The position numbers were made by a program, and so were the translations under genes. A DNA stretch of 64,000 bases from Sclerotiophoma versabilis (lineage: Eukaryota; Ascomycota; Dothideomycetes; Pleosporales; Didymellaceae): contig JAAROD010000011.1 of the NCBI GenBank assembly GCA_012274445.1, positions 806,001-870,000 on the forward strand. The letters are read 5' to 3'. Under the pieces are notes generated by a model. The model saw only the letters and a list, made by a program, of their open reading frames with translations, was not told the origin of the DNA and made no database searches. Each line of letters opens with the position of its first letter. Position 1 is the first letter of the stretch. This document shows, in pieces, positions 1 to 10,053 of this stretch.

Positions 1-261
1 CTGGAGGATTTTAGAATCGTGTAGTAAGTGTATTGACAAATCGGCGGCTACTACAATGGTCGGTGTAATCTTTTGCGAAACCTGCGAAGGAATGGTTGTA
101 CGAAACGCGGAGCTACCCTACGGACATGGCCGCTACCTAACCGGTATCTCCGCCTCATCAGATTTCAAATCATCAACTGCTTACTCTATCAATCTTACCA
201 TCACTGCAGCACCGCCATAAAAAAGACAGACTAATGCAGGAAGCTATAACTTGTAGTTTGA

Positions 262-1098
262 AGACACCTCAATCCCAAGTCCCGAATCCACGTTGTCGAA
301 GGCAGCATCAAGGAGCCCAGCTTCGTCGAGGCTAACCTCAAGAAATACAACGTCACTGGCGTATTTTTGGCCCTAACTGGCGATGACGAGCTTTTCACCA
401 CAGCCAATTTTCTCGATTCGATTCAACGCTCTGGGACAGTCAAACACGTTGTATACATCTCAGCATGTGGAGACTACAGTGTCGATGCTATCAAAGAAGG
501 CTCCTTGATGGGCCAGTCTGCTGCTCACGTCCTTGTCAAGTACCTCATTGAGGCCAAGATACGACATGGTCTGCCTCCGCGACAGGAACCGGGTGGCTTT
601 AGCTGGACAATTCTCGGACCGTTGCTATTTTTCGATAACGACAACATGACCAAACAGCAGATCCTAGAGCAGGGCGTTTTTGGGGTGCCTTTGGGAGACA
701 AGGGTGTCAGTCGTGTCGATACGGAAGACATCGCGCTTGCTGCCGCAAAGGCGCTTGAGGATGACGGTCAGAGATGGGACGGCAAGAAAGTGATGATAGG
801 GGGCTTCAAGACGTATACCGCTCGCGAGACAGCACAGCTATGGTCTCAAGCACTTGGGAACGAGGTCAGGCCTACATTGAGTGACAAAGCAGGCTTCGAA
901 AGCCTAGAATTCAGCTTCGAGCGGCATGCTGGACCGGCTTGGGGAAGAGATCTGAGGCTCATGTACGAGACATTTTCTGAAAGGGAATTTCGGATGACTG
1001 AGGCGCAGTATGAGGAGAAACTAGCGCTGTTGGGCAGGGAGCCAAAGAGCTATGAGAGCTTTGTTGCGTCAACTGCTATTCAGTGGATACACGAATAA
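262..1098 (+). pseudogene. 5'-truncated NmrA-like NAD(P)-binding protein
   Basis: The frame is open from 262, just after a TGA at 259-261, to the stop at 1096-1098. It reads like the central and C-terminal part of an NmrA-like atypical short-chain reductase: a VTGVFLAL strand, then KHVVYISACG, a long helix, FSWTILGPLLFFDN and a C-terminal substrate lobe. The glycine-rich dinucleotide-binding motif that starts such proteins (GATGxxGG) is not found in any frame of bases 1-260, and there is no ATG upstream in this frame. Fungal introns are short, so an exon outside the window is possible but less likely than a 5' truncation. The family binds NAD(P) and often acts as a redox sensor or reductase; the substrate here is unknown. 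A full-length member of the same superfamily lies at 38393-39361. Confidence 0.55.
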
Positions 1099-1882
1099 TA
1101 TCAGACGTTCCACGTCGCTGCTGGGGTTCACACGATAGCTTTCGAACTTTTGAGTTTACTTGGGCAAGGGTTATCGTGGATGATGGTGTCGATCTCGCTG
1201 ACTCCCTGGTGCTCAAGAAGAAAAGAAAGTAATAGCAAATGAGTGGAATCAAATGTTGAAGATGCCAATGAGCAAGACTACGATGAGGTAGGGGATACGA
1301 AGCCATTCGACTATGATTGGTCAGCGTTACCAACACTTAGAAGACAGGCTCTTCCATGACTGCGCACTGTAAAAAATAGTTGTCAGCAGGAAAGTCGATC
1401 TTGGATATTTGATGAACGTTAGGATCAGTCACATGTTTCCATGGTGCATTGAACTCATGTGGGCTATACCCAATCTAGCTAGCGGCCAGGCAGCAATCCT
1501 GGCTTCCTTGTGCACCGTGTCCGACCATCTCATCCCGAAATCATCTATCAAGGGACGTTCCCTTCTCGTGCTTCCCGAAACATTCATGCTCGATTTCTGT
1601 GACTTAGCGTGGGTTTGAGCGACAGACCACTGCTGAATGACCGAAGAAGCATGGCCGCTGTGTTGTATCGACCATGTGAGGCATCAGCACAAGCATATAA
1701 GCGCACCTCCTCTTGTCTTGGGTGACACAGCAGCCAGTCAGCTCGATACAAAGACGACAGCTGTGCGTCACAAATTTGAGTGAAACATTGAAAGGAGGGG
1801 TGAAGGGTTAGTCTGCATTGTTGGGCGTGTTCATCTCCAGGTTCGCGCAACAATACCAACGCACCGCATATCAATCAAATCA
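1099..1882. other. intergenic, no gene seen
   Basis: Only short open frames without recognisable motifs. I see no tRNA or convincing exon here. The stretch just before 1883 presumably holds the promoter of the deaminase-type gene. Confidence 0.4.
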
Positions 1883-3812
1883 ATGCGTAGTTGCCTGAGA
1901 CTCCTCGAAACTTCTCAACACCCAGGAAAAAAAACTTTCTACATGTTGCCGATCACAGGGAAGCTTCGAGACCGCTTTGTTCAAGTTGCAGTACTACTGC
2001 ATCTATTCGATCCCGTACGAGGAGAGCCTACGATACATAGTCTTGATCAGGATCCATACGAAATTGAAGCACCGCGAGAACGCCTACTGAAACGAAAATT
2101 CTTAGACTCTTTCGCCCTCCTATGCGCTACCGAGAAGAATGGAAACAGCGTTTCAGCCACGTGTATGGAAGAAGGTGCACCCCAAGGAACCATAATTCGA
2201 GTGGCCAGTAATGCCGGGGTACATGAGAGCACCTTGACTCGATTGCAACAGGTCCTGAGCTTATTGAACAGTATTCCTGATGCAGGTAGATGCTTGAGCT
2301 CACCTCTCCATGAGCGAACGATACTGATCATGACTAGCGACCGACAAATGCACCGTAGAAACGGAGTTGTTACTACAAATTGTACAAATAGATGCCACCA
2401 AGATTCGACATTATCTGAACAACATCCGCAATGCCAAGGGTCTCTTTGATGATCCTGCGTCCGCTATCGAGCAGCGTGTGAGGACCTCCTGGGGTTCGAA
2501 ATCGTATTTTGACAGCTCCTCTCTACAAAGATTTCTGGATTGGGTAGAGAAGGTCTCCGCAATCGAACATCTGCCGCCAGATGCCGATCCTGCGGATCTT
2601 CTACCCATCACGATCTGGGCGCAAGAGGGAAAGCGATACTATCTCGAGTACTTAAAAGGTGCATTTGCTGACCAATCTCAACAACTCCCTCTTTGGGTGC
2701 GTGCGGTTTTCAAATTAGGCCGGTATAGCATTGCCTCAAGGGTTTTCGTCCAGTTCGCTTCCGAGTTCCCTGCACTGTTCAATCCAATGACAGTAGAAGC
2801 TGTGAAAGCACCGGTATCTGCGAAGTATACGTTGGATGGCCAAGAGTCCCCGTTGGCCTGCGTCTTGCGGAGGGTGGCTGGGTCAAACGCGGCTGCATAC
2901 CTCACTCGACTAGCGGGTATATGGAATGCGGCTGATCCAGAGAACCATTTCCGGAAAGCTTGCTCTCGCAGTTTGACAGTCCATGCCGAGATGCAACTTG
3001 TTGCCTTCTACGATCACAACTCTCACGCCAAACCTTCGTTCCGTTTCCTTGGCGTCAGCAAGAAATCATGTTATCTCTGTCGCATGTTCCTGACGACGCA
3101 TCCCGAATCTTTTGTAACATCTGCCTGTCATCAGAAACTTTATCCATCTTGGAGTCCTCCACTTGCCACCGATGCAAAAGTTTACCGAAGATACAAGATG
3201 CTTATAACCGATCTAAGCAAGACCATGGAGGCAACGGCGAGAGAAGAACTGATAAGTCGCTTAGGCAATACAAGGAGGCCTATTCCCGCAGATTCAACTG
3301 CAGGAGTGTCTCTGTCTGGCCTTACAAGTTCTGACCTAGTAAGGACGTCAAGTGAGCGCTTTGACTCGTGGGTTACGCACCCGGAGAATCGAGATGCTTA
3401 TGAAGCAGCTGCTGTGGATGACGAGGAAGAAGTCCAACCAGAGCATGCGCCCACTCCTATCGAAACCTTGGAACACACGGAAGATAGCGGACATCGATGT
3501 TTTGATCCCAACGAGTTGCCGCTGATAACCAGGATGGCTATCCTGTTCAAAAGAGCCGACGATTCATCTAGACAAGACATAGTGCGATTGCGGGATATCC
3601 TTGACCCATCCACAGCTGATCTGTCCTGGTCGAGATTGGTGAAGATCCTGGAGGTTGACGACAGGAATGGTGTAGGCTTTGTCGAAGGCTGTGATTTTCT
3701 TGTGTTCAATGAACAGATTCAAGTGAGGAACAAACGGCAGTTCTTCGCCTGTTTGCAATATCTACGTAACCTGGGAATTTCAAGCTCAGAAGCATCTGTC
3801 CACCGCGGCTAA
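1883..3812 (+). CDS. OTT_1508-type deaminase-fold protein, two exons
   Basis: Two overlapping open frames join through a 73-nt intron at 2286-2358 (GTAGAT...CCGTAG). Splicing is phase 1 and brings frame 2 into frame 3, giving 618 residues. The diagnostic part is a zinc-dependent deaminase signature: HAEMQ (about His343 and Glu345) followed by SCYLC (about Cys372 and Cys375), the H-A-E...C-x2-C arrangement of cytidine-deaminase-like enzymes. This spacing and setting match the fungal OTT_1508-like deaminase family, whose substrates are unknown. The N-terminal 340 residues are helical without a domain I recognise. The C-terminal 130 residues are acidic and probably disordered. All three metal ligands and the catalytic Glu are present, so the protein may be active. 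The intron assignment is inference. Confidence 0.72.
2286..2358 (+). other. predicted intron of the deaminase-type gene
   Basis: GTAGAT donor, CCGTAG acceptor and a CATGAC-like branch region. Removing it joins the two reading frames exactly in phase; without it the upstream frame stops at 2449. Confidence 0.6.
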
Positions 3813-5442
3813 GCCGGAACTTGTCAGCTGATAAATTACAACTTCGCAACCCCACACGCTCGTTTTCCCATCTGAAATACAGAACACACTTCTCTTCTCC
3901 CACACCTTCCCGAAATCAACGATGAATCAGAACCTCAGATCATTCCATACATCCTTACAGGAGAACATTTCTCTGGGAAATCATCCGTAGGACTATACAG
4001 CTCTGGATCACTGATGCTGCTGTATAGTGATTGCGAAGCCGCGGTTACCATCCGGCGTCTGCTGTTTAACGACAAGAGATGGCTATCCTGGACAGCTTGA
4101 GGAGACTAGTATATGAGTTCTTCTCAGCGATTGCTTGCGACACTTACTTTCACGTGCCATACTGTATATCGATGAACATCAGCACGGGGTGCGTGTACGA
4201 GGTAATTTGACTGGACAATCGTCACATCAACCCAGAGGAAGAGGTACTGAGCTGAAGAAGGGTGTTTGTCACGTTCGATATTGAAATAGGCTGAAAATGT
4301 GAGCTAGATTTGGAGTAGTTTGGAGGTGAAATCCATACTTCCCTAACGGTTGCCATGGCGAGTCTGCCAGCTTCTGCGTTTCAATCCTCTACGACACCAC
4401 GTCTCTATCTGCGACCTTCCTAGAACTGCTCCAAAGCTTTGAACTGGCTGTGGCTATAAAATTGGGCCCTCTTTTTAAGACGGTCATGTATATGAGCTTG
4501 AAGAGCAAAGCCGTTTAAGAGTTTCACCTGGTCCTTCCGTACCAAGCCTTCGATGCACTCATTAGAACCGCCTTAGTGTTGGGGCGCAGTAGCTACCTCA
4601 CTGGTGAGAATACCTGTGGGGAGAAGCCAAGGTCACCGTATCTCTCACGCTTTTTTGGAAGCTATGAAGCGTGAACAATTCATTACGCACTCGCTAATCA
4701 AAGTTTAAAGTCGGCAACGAGGACATGAAAAGAGGGTTGGTCTTCTTTTCACCCAACTACTACTGCCTCTGAGCCCACTTTTCCCGCGAACACTGTCCAT
4801 AGCGTCAATAGAGGAGGACAAATATAGCGACATAGTCGAGTTTACAGGCAGAGCTTGCTTAAGCACTTGGTTGGCTATCTCAATATCAGCGGATGTGTTG
4901 GGCGGACGGTAAACTTGAGCCAAGAGGCGTATAATGGCCTCACTTTCTTCCTTCCCAATTTCTATGAATAACCAGCGAGTACAAAGAAGCTTGGAGAAGT
5001 ATGAACTACAGCGTAGGTAGTTCTTGGCATGGCGTATACGTACATCTCAAGCCACCTGGTGTATAGAACCATGCTTTGTGGACATGCTAAGATCTTGCTC
5101 TAGAGAAATTGAATTTTGTATCTCAACAGATAAACTGGGACCGTGTGCTGACAGAGGTTATATATGTTCAGAACTCAAGTACATCATTTCAACCTCATGA
5201 TTTCCAGTCTCTAACCTCTGGAAAGGCGGTTATGATTATCGAGGTTAGAGCAGGGTCGCATCGGTGTCACAGCCTCTATCGAGTGCTGCAACAGGATGCG
5301 TGGGAGCAAAGCTAATAGTGCTGCACTTTCTCAGTCTAAGACTGGCAGTGGAAAACGAGGCGTTTGGAATGTACTTGAACTAGCTTTGAGCCAATCTTGA
5401 TCGTACTTGAACGAAGCTCGTGGTTCTGCGCAGCGGGAAGTT
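3813..5442. other. intergenic, no gene seen
   Basis: About 1.6 kb with only short, unremarkable open frames on both strands. No tRNA, repeat pair or exon could be supported. Confidence 0.4.
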
Positions 5443-6166
5443 TCAACCCCAGAGAGGGAGGTTATATCTTTGCATTCTACGTTGCAGACTGACCTTAACA
5501 CGTTCTAGCCATCTTATAGGAGACGCGCGAGGTACTGTACATAAGGCTTTTGTCTTATCCTTGGCTGGTTTCTGGTCGGCTACAGAGTCTAGTGCAAGAT
5601 TACTAGACCATAGAGTTAGTACGCCCTGTTTTTCTATAGCTTGATAGGCTTCTAGAAGACGTAAAGTCTCTTGCACGCTGCAGTCCACAGCATCGCCATT
5701 AAACGTAATCTACATCTTGCTGTTAAAACATGTCCCACAAGGCAAAAGAGCAACGTGTACATAAAGAACCTAGACCTACCTGTTGCACTATTCCCTCTCC
5801 GTTGATGATGAACATGCCTCGTAGATCAAGGCCTTCCTTTTCAGCTAGAACGCCATAGTTTCTAGCCATCGTGCCATCGACGTCACACAGGAGCGAAACA
5901 CCCGTATGTCCCAAGCCTCCAGACTCGCGAGGAATGCCCTCCCAGTATGATAGCGAGCGTTTTGTATTAACAGATACAAAGACGATGTTGCAATTAAGGG
6001 CGCGAAAATCGTCATATCGGTCTGTGAAGGCCACAATCTCAGCTGGACAAACAACGGAAAAAGCGGCAGGTGTGAAAAGCACGATAAGCCACGGGACTGA
6101 GGATGTGGGGCTGTTGTGTGGTTTGGTAGGCTGGATGTATGTATCAAGCGAGACATCTATGTCCAC
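5443..6166 (-). CDS. peroxiredoxin (AhpC/TSA family), two exons, no visible resolving cysteine
   Basis: Minus-strand exon 1 (6166-5780) and exon 2 (5709-5443) join in phase 0 across a 70-nt intron (GTAGGT...TGTAG at 5779-5710), giving 217 residues. The active-site motif FTPAAFSVVCPAE holds the peroxidatic Cys40 with the conserved Pro and Ser of P-x3-[TS]-x2-C. It is followed by IVFVSVNTKRSLSYW, GGLGHTGVSLLCDV, YGV and LRGMFIIN, then exon 2 begins ITFNGDAVDCSVQETLRLLEAYQ. All follow the typical 2-Cys peroxiredoxin order. The usual C-terminal VCPxxW motif with the resolving cysteine is replaced by QGVLTLWSSN, and the tail is unusual. The protein may therefore work as a 1-Cys enzyme, use another cysteine, or have a mispredicted or decayed 3' end. 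The N terminus is short for the family. Expected role: reduction of peroxides in the cytosol. Confidence 0.72.
5710..5779 (-). other. predicted intron of the peroxiredoxin gene
   Basis: GTAGGT donor and TGTAG acceptor on the minus strand, phase 0. Its removal joins GEGIVQQ to ITFNGDAVD, the expected family order. Confidence 0.65.
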
Positions 6167-7188
6167 ATCAGTCGAGTCCTTACTTAGGGCACAAACGCAC
6201 TGTGTATAGACGGACTTTTGAAAACACCGTCAACCAATGCTTTGCAGTGAAAATCTGGAGCTCTTCCTCCTATGCGAACGTTGCCTATCGTAGCCATACT
6301 GTTGCAAAGTTCGCCTTGAACCCTACCGTTCAACGTACATGCGAGATACGTATGGGGATGGCCAATGGTGAAGGAGGTTTTGAGCGGGCAGACATCTGCC
6401 AGAGGTTTGTGGAGATTGAGATGGAGTTGTTTGTATAATGGATGAGTCTCGGTTGTTCGTCATTGCGAATCTTAGGCTTTTCATGTTTCATACGAAAGCG
6501 GGGATAGTAGTCTCATGTTTGAGACAGCGATCTCGTCAATCTCTGTCGTAGTGCTGCATGCGAATGTTCAGAGGTATGAAAAAGTATCATTCAGTGTTCT
6601 GTGTTGTATCTTGTGTGTCTTGTGTTCATTGACCCGGTGTCCAGGCGTAGTCCACACAGTTGGGTGCGGTCATTGTGAACAGCGATAAATATAAAGCAAT
6701 TACATGTGCTATGTCCATCTTAGCATCTGGGGTAAGTATACATCTGGGCTGTTACTTGATATAGTTGATGATACCATCTATGTCCATGACATAGCGCTTA
6801 GCCTACGACATTACCCCTTGGATCTCTTACTGTCTTAGATGAGTTCTGACCGGCATTGGAATTCGCCTCTTTCAGTTGTTCCTCTTGATGGACTCGCGAT
6901 GAGATATTACATCGCAATTGGTGGCGAGGCGAACCCATGTCGTTGTTGATGGAAAGCCTCTAGAGATGTTTTGGATTGGTGCGATCACGTGCCGGCGCGC
7001 TTCGTCCGTGCGCCGACTGCGCATCTCCTAGCCTCGTCAGCTTCTCATCACACCTCTCATCCACCACCCTTTCCCACCACGCACATTGGATCCCCACGAC
7101 CCCGGTCCTTGAAATTTAATTTTCTTTACCTTATCGCCGTTCGCCAGCTACTGCCACTCGACCCTGTTTGTACGCTTGCTGCCAGCTT
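6167..7188. other. intergenic, no gene seen
   Basis: No supported gene. The region separates the peroxiredoxin start from the repeated unit at 7189. Confidence 0.35.
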
Positions 7189-7299
7189 CAGTCCATCATC
7201 CTTGCGAACTTCACAAGGCCCTTGGCGTGCAGTGCACGACGACTCAGCTCTGCTCAGGCGTCGGTTCCTGCGCACCGGAGGGGTGGTTCTCAGGCTGGT
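7189..7299 (+). repeat. 111-bp direct repeat, copy 1
   Basis: This 111-bp segment recurs at 7405-7515 with few mismatches; start-to-start spacing is 216 bp, so both copies stay in the same reading frame. In the frame that passes through 7176-7502 each copy encodes a cysteine-rich stretch (HPCELHK...QC..TQLCSGVGSCAPEG). That frame opens near 7176 and stops after copy 2. It could be a small duplicated cysteine-rich module or non-coding DNA. Confidence 0.7.
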
Positions 7300-7404
7300 A
7301 CCAGCAGTGCGAACACGGCGGGGCCAGCGGTTTGCGAGTCGCGATTTACACCACAGCACCGTTACCTGTCAACCGTCATCTCCCTCTCCCCCCGCAGCTA
7401 GACT

Positions 7405-7515
7405 CAGTCCACCATCCTTGCGAACTTCACAAGGCCTCTGTCGCGCAGTGCACGGCAACTCAGCTCTGCTCAGGCGTCGGTTCCTGCGCGCCGGAGGGGT
7501 GATACTCAGGCTGGT
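7405..7515 (+). repeat. 111-bp direct repeat, copy 2
   Basis: Second copy of the unit at 7189-7299. It ends just before the coiled-coil gene at 7683 and could be part of its upstream region. Confidence 0.7.
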
Positions 7516-7682
7516 GCGGCTGTGTGGAAGGGAGCGTGTTGGCTTATAGGCTGCAAGGCGACCGAGTCAGAGCTGCTCTTGCGATACGCACGAAAGCTCG
7601 GGTGGGCGGGTTTCCCTTGCGCTCATCGTTTGATTCGTTGCAGGGGGGATATTCTTTGTGAGTAGTTTCGTAGTTAAAGAAT

Positions 7683-9338
7683 ATGACCCATGATATTCGC
7701 AAAAGCGGCATTCCCGCGTTGGCCTATCCTCACCACGATGCTGCCTCACCGGTGTCGTTGTCTTTGATATTTAAATGCAACGAGTCTCGCGCGCAGGCCA
7801 CATTGTGTCTGCAGTGTTTGCTCCCCCTCGAAGGTTTCGACGACGAACAGACAGTTATCCTGCAGTATGACGCCGACAACATGGTCCCCGGCGCGAGTCG
7901 TCTTGGACCCGCCTCCATTCCCATGCCACAGGAACGGCTAGACGCGCTTGCACGGGAGGGCAACCCGCAGATGCGCACACTGTCTTTCAAGCTAAAGAGG
8001 GTGTGTCCTGTGTGGTATCGGCAGTCGTCTGGGCCCCTCACGCCGCGTGCTGGCTTCGAGGCACCCTTCCACCAGCTCTCCAAGCTCGCCGAAGCCACGG
8101 AGCTTGACATTCTATTCGACTGCAACTGGCTACACCGCCACCACCACGCCAGCCTCCATCGCCTGCTCGAGCACCCGGAGCAGCTCGCTGGCGCTCCGGT
8201 TGGCCAACGCTACAGACAACAGCAGTACCGGCAGGCCGACTGGACCGTGTTTAGTCATGGACATGTTGATGCTACGCCTTGCCATGGAGAGCCGCCACCT
8301 GTGTACGCCGAGGCGAGCAGCAAACGGCCCAGACGCGGTGAGCTGCTTGTATTGCGAGAGATGTGATTGGCAACTGATGTGTGTCTTACAGTCTCGACCA
8401 GCCCAGGGCCCTCTCCACCGCCAAAACGCATTCTTCTCTCGCCGTATGCGGAAGGCATATCCACGAGCCCAACTGAGAAGGGCACGGCGACACCGAGCCC
8501 CAGACCTCGACACCCTGCAACACCGAGTCCCATACTCCCGCCTCTTGCCGCGCTGAGCCCGCTATTTCCACACTCCCCCAGCACAAAAGCGAACAGCGCG
8601 CAACGGACCTCCAAGCCTGCATCTCCCGTCACAACCGCGGCAGACCTTCAGCGCGCCGTCGAACAGGCAGTCTCCGCCCTCCTGCCGACTGTTGTAGACG
8701 CCCTCCTCCCACGTCTCCTCGCCACCTCCTCGCCTACACCTTCCTCTCAACACTCGATAGCGAGCCAGATCTCCCACGCACCGCCGCCGCCAAAGCTGAG
8801 CGCACTCGGCATCTCGCTCCACGATCGCTTAGCTAGCAAAATCGAGGGCGAAGTGGGAGGTATATACGCGCACACGCTGAGCCATGCGAACTGGCTGCGA
8901 ACCACAGCAGACGACAAGTTTGCCGAGATGGTCGAGGAGGAGCGACTGGCGCTTGACCGCGCTGCTGAGTCCAAATTCGAGGACTTCAAGGAGCAGTGTG
9001 AGGGCATGATGGAGGATGTGCTGGAGCGTATGGGCTGGAAGATGGAAGAGTTGGGTGAGGGCGTTGCGGAGCGGTTGAAGGAGGAGAAACTCAGCTTGCA
9101 ACGGGAGAGAGAGGAGCTGAAGAGGGATAAAGAGGAGTTCACCAGAGACAGAGAAGAGCTGAGGATGGATAGGCAGGATCTGAGGAGGGAGAAGGAGGAT
9201 TTGAGGTTGGATAAGCAAGATTTGCGAAGGGGGAGGGAACGTCTACGGGAAGACCAACGGAGGTTTGAGAGTGAGAAGAAAGCTGCCCAGGGGACTGGAT
9301 GTAGTGAGCAAGAAAGTGCGGAAAGCGCGCCAGTGTAA
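7683..9338 (+). CDS. hypothetical protein with C-terminal coiled coil, two exons
   Basis: Exon 1 (7683-8337) and exon 2 (8392-9338) join in phase 1 across a 54-nt intron (GTGAGC...CTTACAG). The intron carries the stop that ends the first open frame, and its length is a multiple of three. The product is 533 residues. The N-terminal 215 residues look globular: Cys-rich SLIFKCNESRAQATLCLQCLLP, then LSFKLKRVCPVWYRQ, and a His-rich CNWLHRHHHASLHRLLEHP. A proline/serine-rich linker follows, then a long charged helix with repeated ReeLkrDkeeL units between about residues 400 and 520, an evident coiled coil. The layout recalls lineage-specific dothideomycete proteins of unknown function; I do not recognise a named domain. 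Retention of the intron would give a 227-residue protein without the coiled coil. Confidence 0.7.
8338..8391 (+). other. predicted intron of the coiled-coil gene
   Basis: GTGAGC donor, CAACTGAT branch region and CTTACAG acceptor, 54 nt, phase 1. It contains the in-frame TGA at 8364-8366. Confidence 0.75.
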
Positions 9339-10053
9339 GTGTAGTAAGTTAGTCACCTTGTGCTTGCGAGTTATATACCCACCCTGTTCATCAATGAAAT
9401 TTGTATTACAATTCCCACAGAACCGAAATTCCATTATCAACATCCCTCAGTAACAATCCCTTCCATATCTGTTCTTCAGTCACGTGCACTCGGCTCAACA
9501 TCCTCCTCACAAGCCCTGTAGGTATTGAAGAGACTTTGGAACGCGCGCCTGTGACACTGTTTACACGATGGAGATCTGTCGACGCCAGCATCTGTTCCAT
9601 GATTGAGTTGAGTGATTACAACGCAGTGTCATCGGTGGGCCACGGCTATCCACTACTAAGAGAAAGTATCCTTTGAGTCAAGGACGCTTGTATTTGTATC
9701 GCTGCATAGTTTTACGTCAGCGTGTACGTGTTTGTGCGCAAATGGCGAGTTAAACAAAGTTGATGAAAAAAAAAAAGAGATTCATTCATTGCAAAGAAGA
9801 GCTGTATCCATGTAAACCGTTGGGTGTCTTCCTTTGGGTGTCTTCCGGTCTGACTCCGAAACGCCTTGTCGAATTACAAGAAAGAGGAAAGAGAGGAAAT
9901 TTCGTGGGCTTGAAGATGGGGTGTTGTGATCTACAGGCTCCATGTGCCTAGCATCCTGCGATAACCATGAGGTCAAAGGAATATGTAGGTAGTCGGTGTT
10001 ATTTGTGCGTGTTACACAATGTCCTCAGGACGCATCCCTTGAGCCTCTCGAGT
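9339..10053. other. intergenic, no gene seen
   Basis: Contains a short A-rich run near 9765-9777. No gene or RNA could be supported. Confidence 0.4.

Noticed and set aside
8367..9338. Second half of the coiled-coil gene as an independent gene
   Set aside because: A 54-nt intron with good signals joins it in frame to the upstream exon, and the apparent upstream start codons lie in the intron.
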